The position numbers were made by a program, and so were the translations under genes. Source: Paenibacillus pinisoli (GTDB lineage: Bacteria; Bacillota; Bacilli; Paenibacillales; Paenibacillaceae). From it: a DNA stretch of 64,000 nucleotides. Location: positions 372,001 through 436,000 of the forward strand of contig NZ_QXQB01000001.1 in NCBI RefSeq assembly GCF_003605435.1. The letters are read 5' to 3'. The notes below the pieces were generated by a model that was not told the DNA's origin, did no database searches, and saw only the letters and a list, made by a program, of their open reading frames with translations. Below are positions 16,715-26,494 of the stretch, one piece after another (positions within the stretch are counted from its first letter, which is position 1; every line of letters starts with the position of its first letter).

Positions 16715-18781
16715 TTATTTAATCAGTGCATTCGGATCGATAATAAGCGCAACCTGACCGTCACCCAGAATTGTTGCTCCCGAAATCGCATGGATTTGTG
16801 TCAGGTACTGCCCCAATGTCTTCAATACGATTTCGCTTTGGCCAATGAATTCATCCACCATGACCGCTGCCCACTTATCGCCTTTGCGGATGACGATTAT
16901 TTCGGTTTCAACCTCTGCCCCTTCGTCATAGTCCGGGGACTCCAGCACTTTGCTAAGCGATACAAGCGGAATGATAGAGTTGCGGAACTGAATCATCTGA
17001 TTTCCGTGAACTTCAAGAATATCTGCGCGCTTCACAATACCTGTCTCGACAATCGAGGTGAGCGGAATCGCATACTTCTCCGAGCCCAGCTTGATAAGCA
17101 TCGCGGATATGATGGACAGCGTGAGCGGCAATTGAACCGAGAACTTGGTGCCCTTGCCGAACACCGAATCGACAGATACATTGCCGCCCAGCGAAGTAAT
17201 CTTCGTCTTCACGACATCAAGCCCGACACCGCGGCCAGAGATATCGGAGATTTTATCCGCTGTACTGAAGCCTGGGGCAAAGATCAGCATGTTGATCTCT
17301 TCCGGGGTCAGCTTCCGGCTTTCCTCTTCTGTGACAACGCCGTTCTTGATCGCAATCTTCAGCACCTTCTCCTGATTGATGCCGCTGCCGTCCTCTTCCA
17401 CTTCGATAAAGACATGGTTGCCGCTATGATAAGCGCGGAGGTAAATCGTTCCCGTCTCCGGCTTGCCCGCTGCGATACGGTCGCCAATCGTCTCAATGCC
17501 ATGGTCGACGGAGTTGCGCAGCAAGTGGACAAGCGGATCGCCGATCTCGTCGATAACGGTGCGGTCAAGCTCAGTATCCGCGCCCGTAATTACGAGTTCA
17601 ATCTTCTTATCCAGCGACTTGGCCAGATCGCGGATCATCCGCGGGAAGCGGTTGAACACGGAATCTACTGGCACCATCCGCAGCTTGAGCACGATGTTTT
17701 GAAGATCAGAGCTGACTCTTGCCATATGCTCCACCGTCTCCGTCAAATCATTGCGTTTGACTTCGCTTGCAAGCTGCTCCAGCCGGACGCGGTCGATCAG
17801 CAATTCGCTGAACAGGTTCATTAATGTATCAAGCCGTTCGATATCAACGCGAATCGTTCTGGCTACGGCTCCCCCTGTTGCAGGAGTTGTCTTCTTAGCC
17901 GGTTCCGATGCTTGTTTTGCCGGGCTGCCTGCAGCCGGCGCTGCCGCTGCAGGCGGTTCAGCCGTCTCTGCCGCAGCTGCTGCAGGCGCTGTCGTCAGCG
18001 ATGCCAGCGACTCGGCATCCAGCGGAGTAACTTGAACCGACGCAATTTCCGAGATGCTGTTGATCCCTTCAATCAGCTCGGCTTCTTTCAGTGTCGAGAT
18101 CGTAAATATCGTGAAAGAGCGGTCGAACTTCTCTTGCTCCAGATCCTGTACAGCCGGGTCAGACTTGACGATCTCTCCACCCCGCTCCAGCAAGTCGAAT
18201 ACCATATAAGCGCGTGCAGCCTTTAAGACGCAAGTCTCTTCCAAGGAAACCTGGACAAAGAAAGCCTGAAGGCCGCTTTCGATCGATTGCATCAGAATAG
18301 ATGCTTGGAATTGGTCGAGAAGCGCCGCGCTTGTTGAACTCGATGGCGCAGCTGCAGCTGAAGCTGCAGCCGGTGCCGGAGCAGCGGCTCCGCTCTTGTA
18401 GTCGCTTTTCATAATCGTTTGAAGCGATGCAACTATAGCTGTGACATCCGCTTTGCCCGTACCGCCGGCCACGATATCTTGAACCATAGCCTCAAGCGCA
18501 TCGAGTCCCTTGAACAGCGTATCGAATATGAAGCTGTCCATCTTCAGCTTGCTGTTGCGCACCAGATCGAGCACGTTTTCCATTTCATGCGTCAAAGCTG
18601 CCAAATCCTCAAACCCCATCGTCGCCGACATTCCTTTCAGCGTATGGGCCGAGCGGAAAATCGATTGCACAATGCTTAGGTCTTCAGGGTCGCTTTCCAG
18701 TTGAAGCAGGTTTTCGTTCAAGGATTGAAGATGATCGTTGGATTCGTCGATAAACATGGACAAATACGCGTTCATATCCAT
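16715..18781 (-). CDS. cheA: Chemotaxis histidine kinase CheA
   Basis: Central kinase of chemotaxis; phosphorylates CheY and CheB. Domains in order: P1 HPt with the phosphorylated histidine in FRSAHTLKGMSATMGFED (His46 with the start used here, the same number as in B. subtilis CheA); the CheY-binding P2 region; an Ala/Pro-rich linker; P3 dimerisation; P4 ATPase with LLRNSVDHGIE (N box) and ISGRGVGLDVVK (G1); P5 CheW-like C-terminus. 688 residues. A TTG at 18787 is only 3 nt from AGGAGG, whereas the ATG at 18781 is 9 nt from it, so 18781 is chosen. Confidence 0.97.
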   Translation of the reverse strand: MDMNAYLSMFIDESNDHLQSLNENLLQLESDPEDLSIVQSIFRSAHTLKGMSATMGFEDLAALTHEMENVLDLVRNSKLKMDSFIFDTLFKGLDALEAMVQDIVAGGTGKADVTAIVASLQTIMKSDYKSGAAAPAPAAASAAAAPSSSTSAALLDQFQASILMQSIESGLQAFFVQVSLEETCVLKAARAYMVFDLLERGGEIVKSDPAVQDLEQEKFDRSFTIFTISTLKEAELIEGINSISEIASVQVTPLDAESLASLTTAPAAAAAETAEPPAAAAPAAGSPAKQASEPAKKTTPATGGAVARTIRVDIERLDTLMNLFSELLIDRVRLEQLASEVKRNDLTETVEHMARVSSDLQNIVLKLRMVPVDSVFNRFPRMIRDLAKSLDKKIELVITGADTELDRTVIDEIGDPLVHLLRNSVDHGIETIGDRIAAGKPETGTIYLRAYHSGNHVFIEVEEDGSGINQEKVLKIAIKNGVVTEEESRKLTPEEINMLIFAPGFSTADKISDISGRGVGLDVVKTKITSLGGNVSVDSVFGKGTKFSVQLPLTLSIISAMLIKLGSEKYAIPLTSIVETGIVKRADILEVHGNQMIQFRNSIIPLVSLSKVLESPDYDEGAEVETEIIVIRKGDKWAAVMVDEFIGQSEIVLKTLGQYLTQIHAISGATILGDGQVALIIDPNALIK

Positions 18782-18824
18782 TTCCAAGCACCTCCTGTTA
18801 GTGTGATCGTAATGGGATCTTCTT

Positions 18825-20117
18825 TTATGTCAAAATCGTGCTGGCCAGCTGGTTCGCAATACTGTGCAGAGGAAGAACATGCTGTGCTGCCCCGCATTCT
18901 ACAGCCGCTCGAGGCATGCCGTAAACAATACATGTTTCTTCGGATTCTGCAATCGTCGAGGCTGCCCCGCCTTCCGCGAGCGCCTTCAGCCCTTTGGCGC
19001 CATCGCTGCCCATGCCCGTCATAATGACCGCATGCCGTTCAAGCTCTGAGAACGGCAGCAGCGATTCAAACATGACATCGACCGAAGGGCGGTGGCCGTT
19101 GCGCTGGGGCTGATCCGTCAAGCGGATGAAGTAGCCGGCAGCATCCTTGCCCAGCTCCATGTGCTTCCCTCCGGGAGCAACATGCACGACGCCGGCGCTT
19201 ACCCGCATCCCTTGCTCCGCTTCAACGACAGTTAGCGCGCTGAAGGTGTCTAGCCGCTGAGCCAGCGATTTCGTAAACTTAGGCGGCATATGCTGCACCA
19301 CGAGCACAGGTGCCGGAAAGCTGCCCGGAAGGGAAGATATCACCTCATGCAGCGCCCTTGGCCCGCCGGTCGAAGTGCCGATAGCGACAATATGCTTGAA
19401 GACGCCTGTCCCCTGCGGCTTGCGTACATTCGGCTGTTGTGCCGCAGACGCCGGTGCCGGTGCCGGCGACTGCTTGGACACCGCGCTGACTGTTGACGCT
19501 GACGGCGGCTTCGCTGGCTTGACCTGTTTTGGCGGTACGGGCTTCGGCTTCTCCTCTGGCAAAGGATCGATCTTGGCTTTATGTATAGGTGCTGCCAAAG
19601 GAGGCTTCGTACCTCCCTGCTTCTGCCGTTCTTCTACGCGAGACTCAGGTTTGGCAGTCGTCTGAATTTCCTGTTGGGGCTTCGCGCGTTCCGGCATGCT
19701 CCCCGTCTTGCTCCGCCTTGCGAATACCGCGATGCGAAGCTTCTCCAGCAGCTGCTCGCCAACTTGATGGATGTCGCCTGATCCCGAGGTCGAAGGCTTG
19801 CGGATAAAGTCGAGTGCGCCGAATTGAAGCGCCTTGATCGTATCCCGCGCGTTGTCTTCGCTAATGCCGGACAGCATAATGACTGGAGTCGGCGTCTGCT
19901 TCATAATGAGCTGGAGCGCCTCAATCCCGTTCATAACCGGCATCTCCAGATCCATCGTGATGACATCCGGCTTATGCTCTGCAGCTGCGGCCACAGCTTC
20001 TGCACCGTTGCAGGCAGTCGCCGCGATGACAAACTGCTCATCCCGCAAGATGAGATCGCTGATGATGGTCCGCATAAAGGCGGAATCGTCCACTACTAGA
20101 ACCCGATAGGTTGCCAA
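18825..20117 (-). CDS. cheB: Chemotaxis response regulator / protein-glutamate methylesterase CheB
   Basis: Removes methyl groups from chemoreceptors when phosphorylated. The N-terminal receiver domain has VLVVDDSAFMR and the phospho-acceptor in DVITMDLEMPVMNGIEAL. The C-terminal methylesterase has the serine in AIGTSTGGPRALHEV, the histidine in VVQHMPPKFT and the aspartate in MTGMGSDGAKGLKAL. At 430 residues it is longer than the usual ~350 because a Pro/Lys/Ala-rich linker (about residues 130-235) separates the domains. The start is TTG at 20117 with GAGGTGA 8 nt upstream. It lies between flhG and cheA. Confidence 0.96.
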   Translation of the reverse strand: MATYRVLVVDDSAFMRTIISDLILRDEQFVIAATACNGAEAVAAAAEHKPDVITMDLEMPVMNGIEALQLIMKQTPTPVIMLSGISEDNARDTIKALQFGALDFIRKPSTSGSGDIHQVGEQLLEKLRIAVFARRSKTGSMPERAKPQQEIQTTAKPESRVEERQKQGGTKPPLAAPIHKAKIDPLPEEKPKPVPPKQVKPAKPPSASTVSAVSKQSPAPAPASAAQQPNVRKPQGTGVFKHIVAIGTSTGGPRALHEVISSLPGSFPAPVLVVQHMPPKFTKSLAQRLDTFSALTVVEAEQGMRVSAGVVHVAPGGKHMELGKDAAGYFIRLTDQPQRNGHRPSVDVMFESLLPFSELERHAVIMTGMGSDGAKGLKALAEGGAASTIAESEETCIVYGMPRAAVECGAAQHVLPLHSIANQLASTILT

Positions 20118-20143
20118 TCGTATCTCACCTCAATTCCAAAGGA

Positions 20144-21013
20144 TTATCTAGAGAGTCTGAACAATTTTGTGAAAAATCCTTTGACGCCGCTTGCATCCTT
20201 GCGGGTTAACGGCATGTCCAAAAACATTTTTGCAATTCTCCCCACCGCGGCGGCTGATTCGCACTCCGGATATGCGATCATGAACGGCACTTGCCTCTTT
20301 ACCGCCTTCGATACATGCGGATCGTCAGGTATAATCCCGAGCGAGGGAATATCGGATTGCAGGAACCGGCTCGCGACAAGACTGATTTTTTGCGCAGTCG
20401 CTTTGCCTTCCCGCTCATCGGTAGCGCGGTTGACTATAAGCTTGAAAGCGATACTCTGATCCATCGACTTCACCATCTTGATCAAAGCGTACGCATCCGT
20501 TAGCGATGTCGGTTCTGGCGTAGTTACGACAATCGTTTCCTGAGCTGCGGTAATGAACTTGACCGTTTCCTTGGAGAGCCCCGCTCCTGTATCGAATAGG
20601 ATGACATCATATTCGCCGTGCAGCTTCTCTACCTCCGAAGCGAATCTGGCAAGCTGATCCTCTGTTAGTTCCAGCAGGTCCTTGAAGCCCGAACCCCCTG
20701 CGATATAATGCAGTCCCTCGGGTCCAGTACATACAATATCCCAGATCGTCTTCTCCTGTTTTAGGAGATGATAGAGACTACAGGCCGACGATTGTCCCAT
20801 CAGAACGTCAATATTAGCCATTCCGATATCGGCGTCGAACAGAAGCACTTTCTTGCCCAGCCTTTGCAGCGCCAGGGCAAAGTTCAAGCTAAAGTTCGAT
20901 TTGCCGACGCCGCCCTTGCCGCTTGTTACGGTAACGATACGTGTATCCTTCCGATCCATCCCTTGCTCTTGCTGTCTGACCATATGTCGCAATGCTTCGG
21001 CTTGATCATTCAT
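20144..21013 (-). CDS. flhG: MinD-like ATPase FlhG (YlxH)
   Basis: Regulates flagellar number and placement, partnering with the GTPase FlhF. It is a ParA/MinD-family ATPase with the deviant Walker A motif TVTSGKGGVGKSNFSLNFAL, LLFDADIGMANIDVLMG and VILFDTGAGLSKETVKF. A TTG at 21028 overlaps the ribosome binding site (GGAG); the ATG at 21013 lies 9 nt past it and is chosen, giving 289 residues. The start overlaps the flhF stop by 8 nt, so the two partners are coupled. Confidence 0.95.
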   Translation of the reverse strand: MNDQAEALRHMVRQQEQGMDRKDTRIVTVTSGKGGVGKSNFSLNFALALQRLGKKVLLFDADIGMANIDVLMGQSSACSLYHLLKQEKTIWDIVCTGPEGLHYIAGGSGFKDLLELTEDQLARFASEVEKLHGEYDVILFDTGAGLSKETVKFITAAQETIVVTTPEPTSLTDAYALIKMVKSMDQSIAFKLIVNRATDEREGKATAQKISLVASRFLQSDIPSLGIIPDDPHVSKAVKRQVPFMIAYPECESAAAVGRIAKMFLDMPLTRKDASGVKGFFTKLFRLSR

Positions 21014-22223
21014 GTTCAGCGTCTCCAAGCAGCAGTTCTACATATTTGCCAGCTTTGAACCGCTCGATGTCGTCCGGCACATTTTGTCCGCTGGCCAAAT
21101 ACGTCGGGTGCAAGCCATATTTCAGAATCAGGTTCATGATGGCTCCGTATACGGTCGTTTCGTCCAGCTTGGTGAACAATACTTTCTGGATGCCGTATTT
21201 GGAGAAGCGCTCCGCAATAATCGCCATATCCGCTGTTTTCCCCGTCAGGCTGAGCACCAGCACCGTCTCGTTCGGCTCATTCGATTGAAGCAGGCTTATC
21301 ACTTCAGACACATGCAGCTCGCTTCTGAAATTGCGTCCCGCTGTATCCATCAAGATCAAGTCCCGATCGGACAGCCCCTTATATGCCTTGGGCAGGTCCA
21401 TCGGGGAGAATACAACCTCAAGCGGCACATTCAATATGTTCGCATAGGTTCGAAGCTGATCGACCGCGGCAATCCTGTATGTATCGGAGGTAATAAATCC
21501 GACGTTGCGCCCCCGCTTAATGGTCTGCTCCGCCGCAAGCTTGGCGATCGTCGTTGTTTTGCCGACGCCTGTCGGGCCTACAAAATGGACGACGCGCGCA
21601 TCGCGGCTAATCTCGGCATTGTTATAGGGCTGAAGCCATTCTTCGAGCATATGCTTAGCTTCGCCCCACAGCTCCACCCGGTCATAAACCCGATCAGCGC
21701 TTTTCTCAGATTCACTTAATGCTTCAATTAATTTATCAATCCACTCGCTGTCCAGCTCCTGTTCCTGAAGCCGTTCTTTGAGTGCAAGCATCGGTTCGGA
21801 CAAGGCATGGAGATCGCTTTGCTGCCGGGACAGCTTGACCATGTATTCCCGCAAGTCGCGAATCTCGTTAATAATGAATTGCTCGCGCTCCATTCGCTTG
21901 TCCGATACCGGAGGATCCGGTTGGGCCGGAGGCTCCATGACCGCCGCTGCCGCACTGCTTCGCTGTGCGGTCTGCAGAATCTGCTCCACGACCGCATTCA
22001 CTTCCGGAGACGGCTTGCGCTGCGGCAGCTCTGTCCCGCCTTGCTTCGAAGCGCCGGACTCTACCGCAGCGATGACTTCCATTCGTTTCTTGCGGAACAT
22101 GCCCATAAAGCCGCCAACCTTGATTTCCTTGGTTTCCAGTATGACTGCGTCTTTGCCTAGATCCGTACGAATCATTGACACCGCTTCGGGGAGAGCATTC
22201 ACGATGTATCGCTTCACTCTCAT
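21006..22223 (-). CDS. flhF: Flagellar SRP-like GTPase FlhF
   Basis: Third member of the SRP GTPase family (with Ffh and FtsY); needed for flagellar positioning. 405 residues: an N-terminal basic B domain (MRVKRYIVNALPEAVSMIRT), a linker, a helical N domain and a G domain with G1 [20 protein letters not shown], the TSDTYRIAAVDQLRTYANIL segment, LILMDTAGRN (G3) and LFTKLDE (TKxD). Its start overlaps the flhA stop by 4 nt and its end overlaps flhG. Confidence 0.97.
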   Translation of the reverse strand: MRVKRYIVNALPEAVSMIRTDLGKDAVILETKEIKVGGFMGMFRKKRMEVIAAVESGASKQGGTELPQRKPSPEVNAVVEQILQTAQRSSAAAAVMEPPAQPDPPVSDKRMEREQFIINEIRDLREYMVKLSRQQSDLHALSEPMLALKERLQEQELDSEWIDKLIEALSESEKSADRVYDRVELWGEAKHMLEEWLQPYNNAEISRDARVVHFVGPTGVGKTTTIAKLAAEQTIKRGRNVGFITSDTYRIAAVDQLRTYANILNVPLEVVFSPMDLPKAYKGLSDRDLILMDTAGRNFRSELHVSEVISLLQSNEPNETVLVLSLTGKTADMAIIAERFSKYGIQKVLFTKLDETTVYGAIMNLILKYGLHPTYLASGQNVPDDIERFKAGKYVELLLGDAEHE

Positions 22224-24250
22224 AGATTAACCACCCCTACACTTTGGATTTCAATATTCGGCTCTAGCTCGCTATAGGACAATACCGGCACTTCCTGCAT
22301 CGTTCTTTCAATAATTTGTCTCAGATACATTCGAATGGTCGGCGAAGCCAATACAATTGGCTGCTGACCCGATTGAATCTGCCGGCTCACATGCTCGTTC
22401 AGCTTCTGATAGATTTGCTGGGTGGAAATAGGGTCAAGCGCGATATAGCTGCCCTGATCAGTCTGCTGCACCGATTCCGCTATTTTCTTCTCCAGCTGAG
22501 GACCTACCGTAATGACGCGCAAGGTATCCCCCCCTGGGGAGAACTGCTGCGTAATCTGGCGGGACAATGCTTGCCGCACATATTCGGTCAATATGTCGGG
22601 GTCCTTCGTATAATGTCCATGATCGGCCAGCGTCTCGAAGATAGTGACCAAATCCCGGATCGAAATTTTTTCCTTAAGCAGCTTTGCGAGTACCTTCTGG
22701 ACATCGCCGACTGTAAGAATCGAAGGAATCAGCTCGTCGATAAGCGCCGGATACGACTCCTTGACGTTCTCCACCAGCATCTTCGCTTCCTGGCGGCCAA
22801 TCAGCTCATGAGCGTGGCGCTTGATGATCTCCGTCAAATGTGTAGCTACAACAGACGGCGGATCTACAACCGTATAGCCCGACAGCTCGGCTCGCTCCTT
22901 CATCGCTTCATCGATCCAGATCGCTGGAAGACCGAAAGCCGGCTCCATCGTCTCGATGCCTACGACGGAATCATCCTCAAAGCCCGGGCTCATTGCCAGA
23001 TAATGATTCAGTAGAAGATCACCGCGAGCAACTGTGTTGCCTTTGATCTTGATCACATATTCATTGGGCTTCAGCTGAATGTTGTCCCGTATCCTTATGA
23101 CCGGAACGACAAGTCCAAGCTCCAGCGCGCATTGTCTGCGGATCATGATGATCCGGTCAAGCAAGTCCCCGCCCTGCTGCGTATCAGCCAGCGGGATCAA
23201 GCCGTAACCGAATTCGAATTCGATCGGATCCACTTGCAGCAAGCTGATAACACTTTCGGGACTGCGTACTTCTTCGATCTGCTGCTCTTCGACCAGCATC
23301 TCGTCCTGCTCCAGCTGCTTGGCCTGCTTCTTCTGCATATAGTAGGCACCGACAGCCAATATGATTGCGAACGGCCATGTGCTTAAAACTCCGATTGGCG
23401 TCAAGCCAAGAACTGCAATGGTTCCGGCTGCAATATAGAGCATTTTCGGATATTTGAACAGCTGGGATGTCAGATCCTCGGACAAATTGCCCTCGGATGC
23501 GGCACGCGTTACAATCAAACCTGCTGCAGTCGAGATCAGCAGCGCAGGTATTTGCGCAACCAGACCGTCACCGATCGTCAGGATGGAGAACGTCTCGAGC
23601 GCCTCGCCGAATGCCATGCCGTGCATGGCCATACCGACGATAAAGCCGCCAATCAGGTTGATAATCAAAATAATGATTGTCGCAATCGCATCGCCTTTGA
23701 CGAATTTACTTGCGCCGTCCATCGCTCCGTAGAAGTCCGCTTCTCTCTCAATCTTCGAGCGGCGCTCGCGCGCTTGCTGCTCGTTGATCAGGCCGGAGTT
23801 GAGGTCCGCATCAATACTCATCTGCTTGCCGGGCATCGCATCGAGCGTAAATCTCGCCGCAACCTCGGCTACGCGCTCGGAGCCTTTGGTAATAACGATG
23901 AACTGTACGACGACGAGGATCAAGAAGACGATAAAGCCGATGACGACCTCACCGCCGCCTACCCATCGGCCGAAGGTGGCAATAACTTCGCCCGCCTCGG
24001 CATTTTGGAGAATGCTTCGGGTTGTCGAGACGCTAAGTGCCAGGCGGAAGAGCGTGGTGATCAGCAGGATAGCCGGGAATATGGAGAAGTCCAAAGCTTC
24101 TCTTGTGTTCATGGCAACAAGCAAAATCATCAGCGCAACCGATATATTCAAGATTAAGAGCAAGTCGATGAGGAAGATCGGGATCGGGATAATCATCATG
24201 AGTACGATTCCGATAATTCCGAGAATAATGAACAAATCCTTAGCTTTCAT
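22220..24250 (-). CDS. flhA: Flagellar export gate protein FlhA
   Basis: Largest integral part of the flagellar type III export gate. 676 residues: about eight membrane helices in the N-terminal half, the cytoplasmic FHIPEP-type loop (VAARFTLDAMPGKQMSIDAD and the LNSGLINEQQARERRSKIER stretch), and a C-terminal cytoplasmic domain that receives export substrates (about 330-676). Length is normal (677 in B. subtilis). The ATG at 24250 is used; it lies 45 nt after flhB. Confidence 0.97.
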   Translation of the reverse strand: MKAKDLFIILGIIGIVLMMIIPIPIFLIDLLLILNISVALMILLVAMNTREALDFSIFPAILLITTLFRLALSVSTTRSILQNAEAGEVIATFGRWVGGGEVVIGFIVFLILVVVQFIVITKGSERVAEVAARFTLDAMPGKQMSIDADLNSGLINEQQARERRSKIEREADFYGAMDGASKFVKGDAIATIIILIINLIGGFIVGMAMHGMAFGEALETFSILTIGDGLVAQIPALLISTAAGLIVTRAASEGNLSEDLTSQLFKYPKMLYIAAGTIAVLGLTPIGVLSTWPFAIILAVGAYYMQKKQAKQLEQDEMLVEEQQIEEVRSPESVISLLQVDPIEFEFGYGLIPLADTQQGGDLLDRIIMIRRQCALELGLVVPVIRIRDNIQLKPNEYVIKIKGNTVARGDLLLNHYLAMSPGFEDDSVVGIETMEPAFGLPAIWIDEAMKERAELSGYTVVDPPSVVATHLTEIIKRHAHELIGRQEAKMLVENVKESYPALIDELIPSILTVGDVQKVLAKLLKEKISIRDLVTIFETLADHGHYTKDPDILTEYVRQALSRQITQQFSPGGDTLRVITVGPQLEKKIAESVQQTDQGSYIALDPISTQQIYQKLNEHVSRQIQSGQQPIVLASPTIRMYLRQIIERTMQEVPVLSYSELEPNIEIQSVGVVNL

Positions 24251-24295
24251 GATGTCTTCCTCCTCCCTGGCATTTGTGAGATCAGATACCGCTGA

Positions 24296-25381
24296 TTAGC
24301 GTCCTTTCATCTTATATACGTAAGCCAGTACCTCAGCCACAGCTTGGAACAGGTCTGCCGGAATGACATCCCCGATCTCGGCCCGCTCATAGAGCGCTCT
24401 GGCCAGCGGCTTGTTTTCCATCGTGATGACGCCGTTCTCCTTGGCGATCTCCTTGATGCGCAAGGCCACGTGATCCATCCCTTTGGCCAATACGGTCGGC
24501 GCTTCCATCTTGGAGGCGTCATACTTCAAAGCGATGGCAAAGTGTGTCGGGTTCGTAATGACGACGTCGGCTTTGGGAACATCCTGCATCATCCGCTGCA
24601 GCGCCATCCTGCGCTGCCTCTCGCGAATGCGCCCTTTGATGAGGGGGTCGCCCTCTGATTTTTTGTATTCGTCCTTAATATCCTGTTTGGACATCTTAAT
24701 GCTTTTTTCATGCTCATACCGTTGGTATAAAAAATCGAGAAACGCAAGCACCGCGAGTACGGCGCCAATCTGGATGCCCAGATTAATCGTAAGCCCTGCA
24801 GTGAAGGCGAAAATCCGTTCCAGCGGCTGCATCGATAACGACAGCAGCTTATCCCACTCTCTCGAGATAGTCGTATAGACCATTATGCCGATTATGGTCA
24901 CTTTCAAAATGCTTTTGAGAAACTCAACCAAGCTGCGCATCGAGAAAATCCGCTTGAAGCCTTCAATCGGATTCAGCTTGTTCAGCTTCATCTTGAGCGG
25001 TTCCCCTGTAAGCAGGAAGCCAAATTGAATGACGTTGCCCACAATGCCGATAACCATAACGATTGCGAATATGGGAAGCAGCATGACTAGCAGTTGCTTC
25101 GTAATACTTAGGAACAAATCCATCACGTTCGCCGTCGTCACTTCCATCGTCAGCCAATTTTCGAATAAGCCGCCGAACAATTCGTTAATATGCGACTTGT
25201 AGTAATTGCCTAGCATAAGGAATGAAGAGAACGCGAACAGGAGAATGAATGCGCCCGGCAGGTCGGAGGATTTCGCGACCTGGCCTTTCTTCCTGCTATC
25301 CTGGCGCTTCTTTGGCGTCGCTTTTTCTGTTTTCTCTTGGTTGAATAGCTGCAGATCCAGCTTCAAGCGATAGTGTCGCAC
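24296..25381 (-). CDS. flhB: Flagellar export switch protein FlhB
   Basis: Export-gate protein whose self-cleavage switches export from rod/hook to filament substrates. 361 residues, four membrane helices and a C-terminal domain with the autocleavage motif NPTH (in VVITNPTHFAIALKYDASKM). N-terminus: FNQEKTEKATPKKRQDSRKK. The start is GTG at 25381 with AGGAGG 8 nt upstream. A separate protein at 54892-55203 resembles only the part after NPTH. Confidence 0.97.
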   Translation of the reverse strand: MRHYRLKLDLQLFNQEKTEKATPKKRQDSRKKGQVAKSSDLPGAFILLFAFSSFLMLGNYYKSHINELFGGLFENWLTMEVTTANVMDLFLSITKQLLVMLLPIFAIVMVIGIVGNVIQFGFLLTGEPLKMKLNKLNPIEGFKRIFSMRSLVEFLKSILKVTIIGIMVYTTISREWDKLLSLSMQPLERIFAFTAGLTINLGIQIGAVLAVLAFLDFLYQRYEHEKSIKMSKQDIKDEYKKSEGDPLIKGRIRERQRRMALQRMMQDVPKADVVITNPTHFAIALKYDASKMEAPTVLAKGMDHVALRIKEIAKENGVITMENKPLARALYERAEIGDVIPADLFQAVAEVLAYVYKMKGR

Positions 25382-25393
25382 GCATACAGCCTC

Positions 25394-26191
25394 CTATTGC
25401 CCTGCAGGCGGTCCTTGTACGATTCCGAACAGCCCTTCGATCGAGTCGAACATGATGGTGAACAGCTTGTCGAATAACATGGCAAGTCCAGGCATCAGCA
25501 AAATGAGAAGAAACAAGCCAAGCAATATCTTCAGCGGAATGCCGATTACGAATACGTTGAATTGCGGGGCTGTCTTCGTAAGGAATCCTAGTCCCACATC
25601 CGCCAGGAACATCGCCACTACAAGCGGAGCGGCAATCTGCAGCGCAAGCAGGAAGGTATTGCCGAATACCCGAATCAGATATTCGCTCAAGCTTCCGTCC
25701 AGCAATCTGCCGAATAGCTCATTGTCCAGCGGCATCCATTGATAGCTGTTCATGAGTCCCGACAACAAGTAATGATGTCCATTCATCATCAGGAACACGA
25801 CCAGCATCAGCATATACTTGAAGTTGCCAAGGAGCGGCGCGGACACTCCTGTATGGGGATCGACCACGTTCGCCATAGCGAAGCCAACCTGCATATCCAT
25901 AAAGGCGCCGGCAGTCTGCACAACCGCAAAAAACAGGTAGACAACAAAACCTATCATAAGACCTATCAAAATTTCTTTTAAAATAAGCAGTACATACTCA
26001 GCTGTGTCCGGTACGATCGTCTGGCTCATGCCATAAGACAGAAACACCAGAAAAGATATAAAAAAACCGAGGCCCAGCTTAAAGGTATTGGGTACGCCGC
26101 GCGACGAAAAAATCGGAGCTACGACGAAAAACGCAGTAATTCGACAAAAGATTAGCAAAAAAATAGGAAAGCCTTGTACGATTGCATTCAT
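25394..26191 (-). CDS. fliR: Flagellar export gate protein FliR
   Basis: Integral membrane part of the FliPQR export channel. 265 residues, about six hydrophobic segments, with the conserved IFCRITAFFVVAPIFSSRGV near the N-terminus and GFAMANVVDP. The order fliP-fliQ-fliR-flhB is the canonical one. It starts with ATG at 26191, 11 nt after fliQ. Confidence 0.96.
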   Translation of the reverse strand: MNAIVQGFPIFLLIFCRITAFFVVAPIFSSRGVPNTFKLGLGFFISFLVFLSYGMSQTIVPDTAEYVLLILKEILIGLMIGFVVYLFFAVVQTAGAFMDMQVGFAMANVVDPHTGVSAPLLGNFKYMLMLVVFLMMNGHHYLLSGLMNSYQWMPLDNELFGRLLDGSLSEYLIRVFGNTFLLALQIAAPLVVAMFLADVGLGFLTKTAPQFNVFVIGIPLKILLGLFLLILLMPGLAMLFDKLFTIMFDSIEGLFGIVQGPPAGQ

Positions 26192-26202
26192 TCACTCACA
26201 AC

Positions 26203-26472
26203 CTAACCGATATAGTGATGAAGATTGTTCAGTATCCGGTAAGTGAAATCGACAACCGTATTCAGAATCCACGGTCCAAATACGATAATAGAAATAAATA
26301 CAGCTACAATCTTCGGAACAAAAGCAAGCGTCTGCTCCTGAATTTGCGTTGTCGCTTGGAATACGCTGATCATCAATCCGACCACTAGCGCAAGAACAAG
26401 CATCGGAGCGCTGGCTTTCAAGACCGTATAGACCGCTTCGCCCGCCAATCCGATGACAAAGTCAGCACTCAT
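26203..26472 (-). CDS. fliQ: Flagellar export gate protein FliQ
   Basis: Small two-helix subunit of the FliPQR export channel. 89 residues, the usual length, with two hydrophobic hairpin segments and the family sequence LVVGLMISVFQATTQIQEQT followed by LAFVPKI. It lies 22 nt after fliP. Confidence 0.96.
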   Translation of the reverse strand: MSADFVIGLAGEAVYTVLKASAPMLVLALVVGLMISVFQATTQIQEQTLAFVPKIVAVFISIIVFGPWILNTVVDFTYRILNNLHHYIG

Positions 26473-26494
26473 TTACGTTCCCCTCCAGCGTTCA

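Noticed and set aside
16277..17824. 515-residue plus-strand open frame opposite cheW/cheA
   Set aside because: Antisense shadow; no family-like motifs, the opposite strand encodes intact cheA and cheW.
20818..20835. GCCGATAT, an exact SigD -10 match on the minus strand inside flhG
   Set aside because: It encodes the conserved Asp-Ala-Asp-Ile-Gly of the MinD-like ATPase and has no matching -35; coincidence is the simpler reading.
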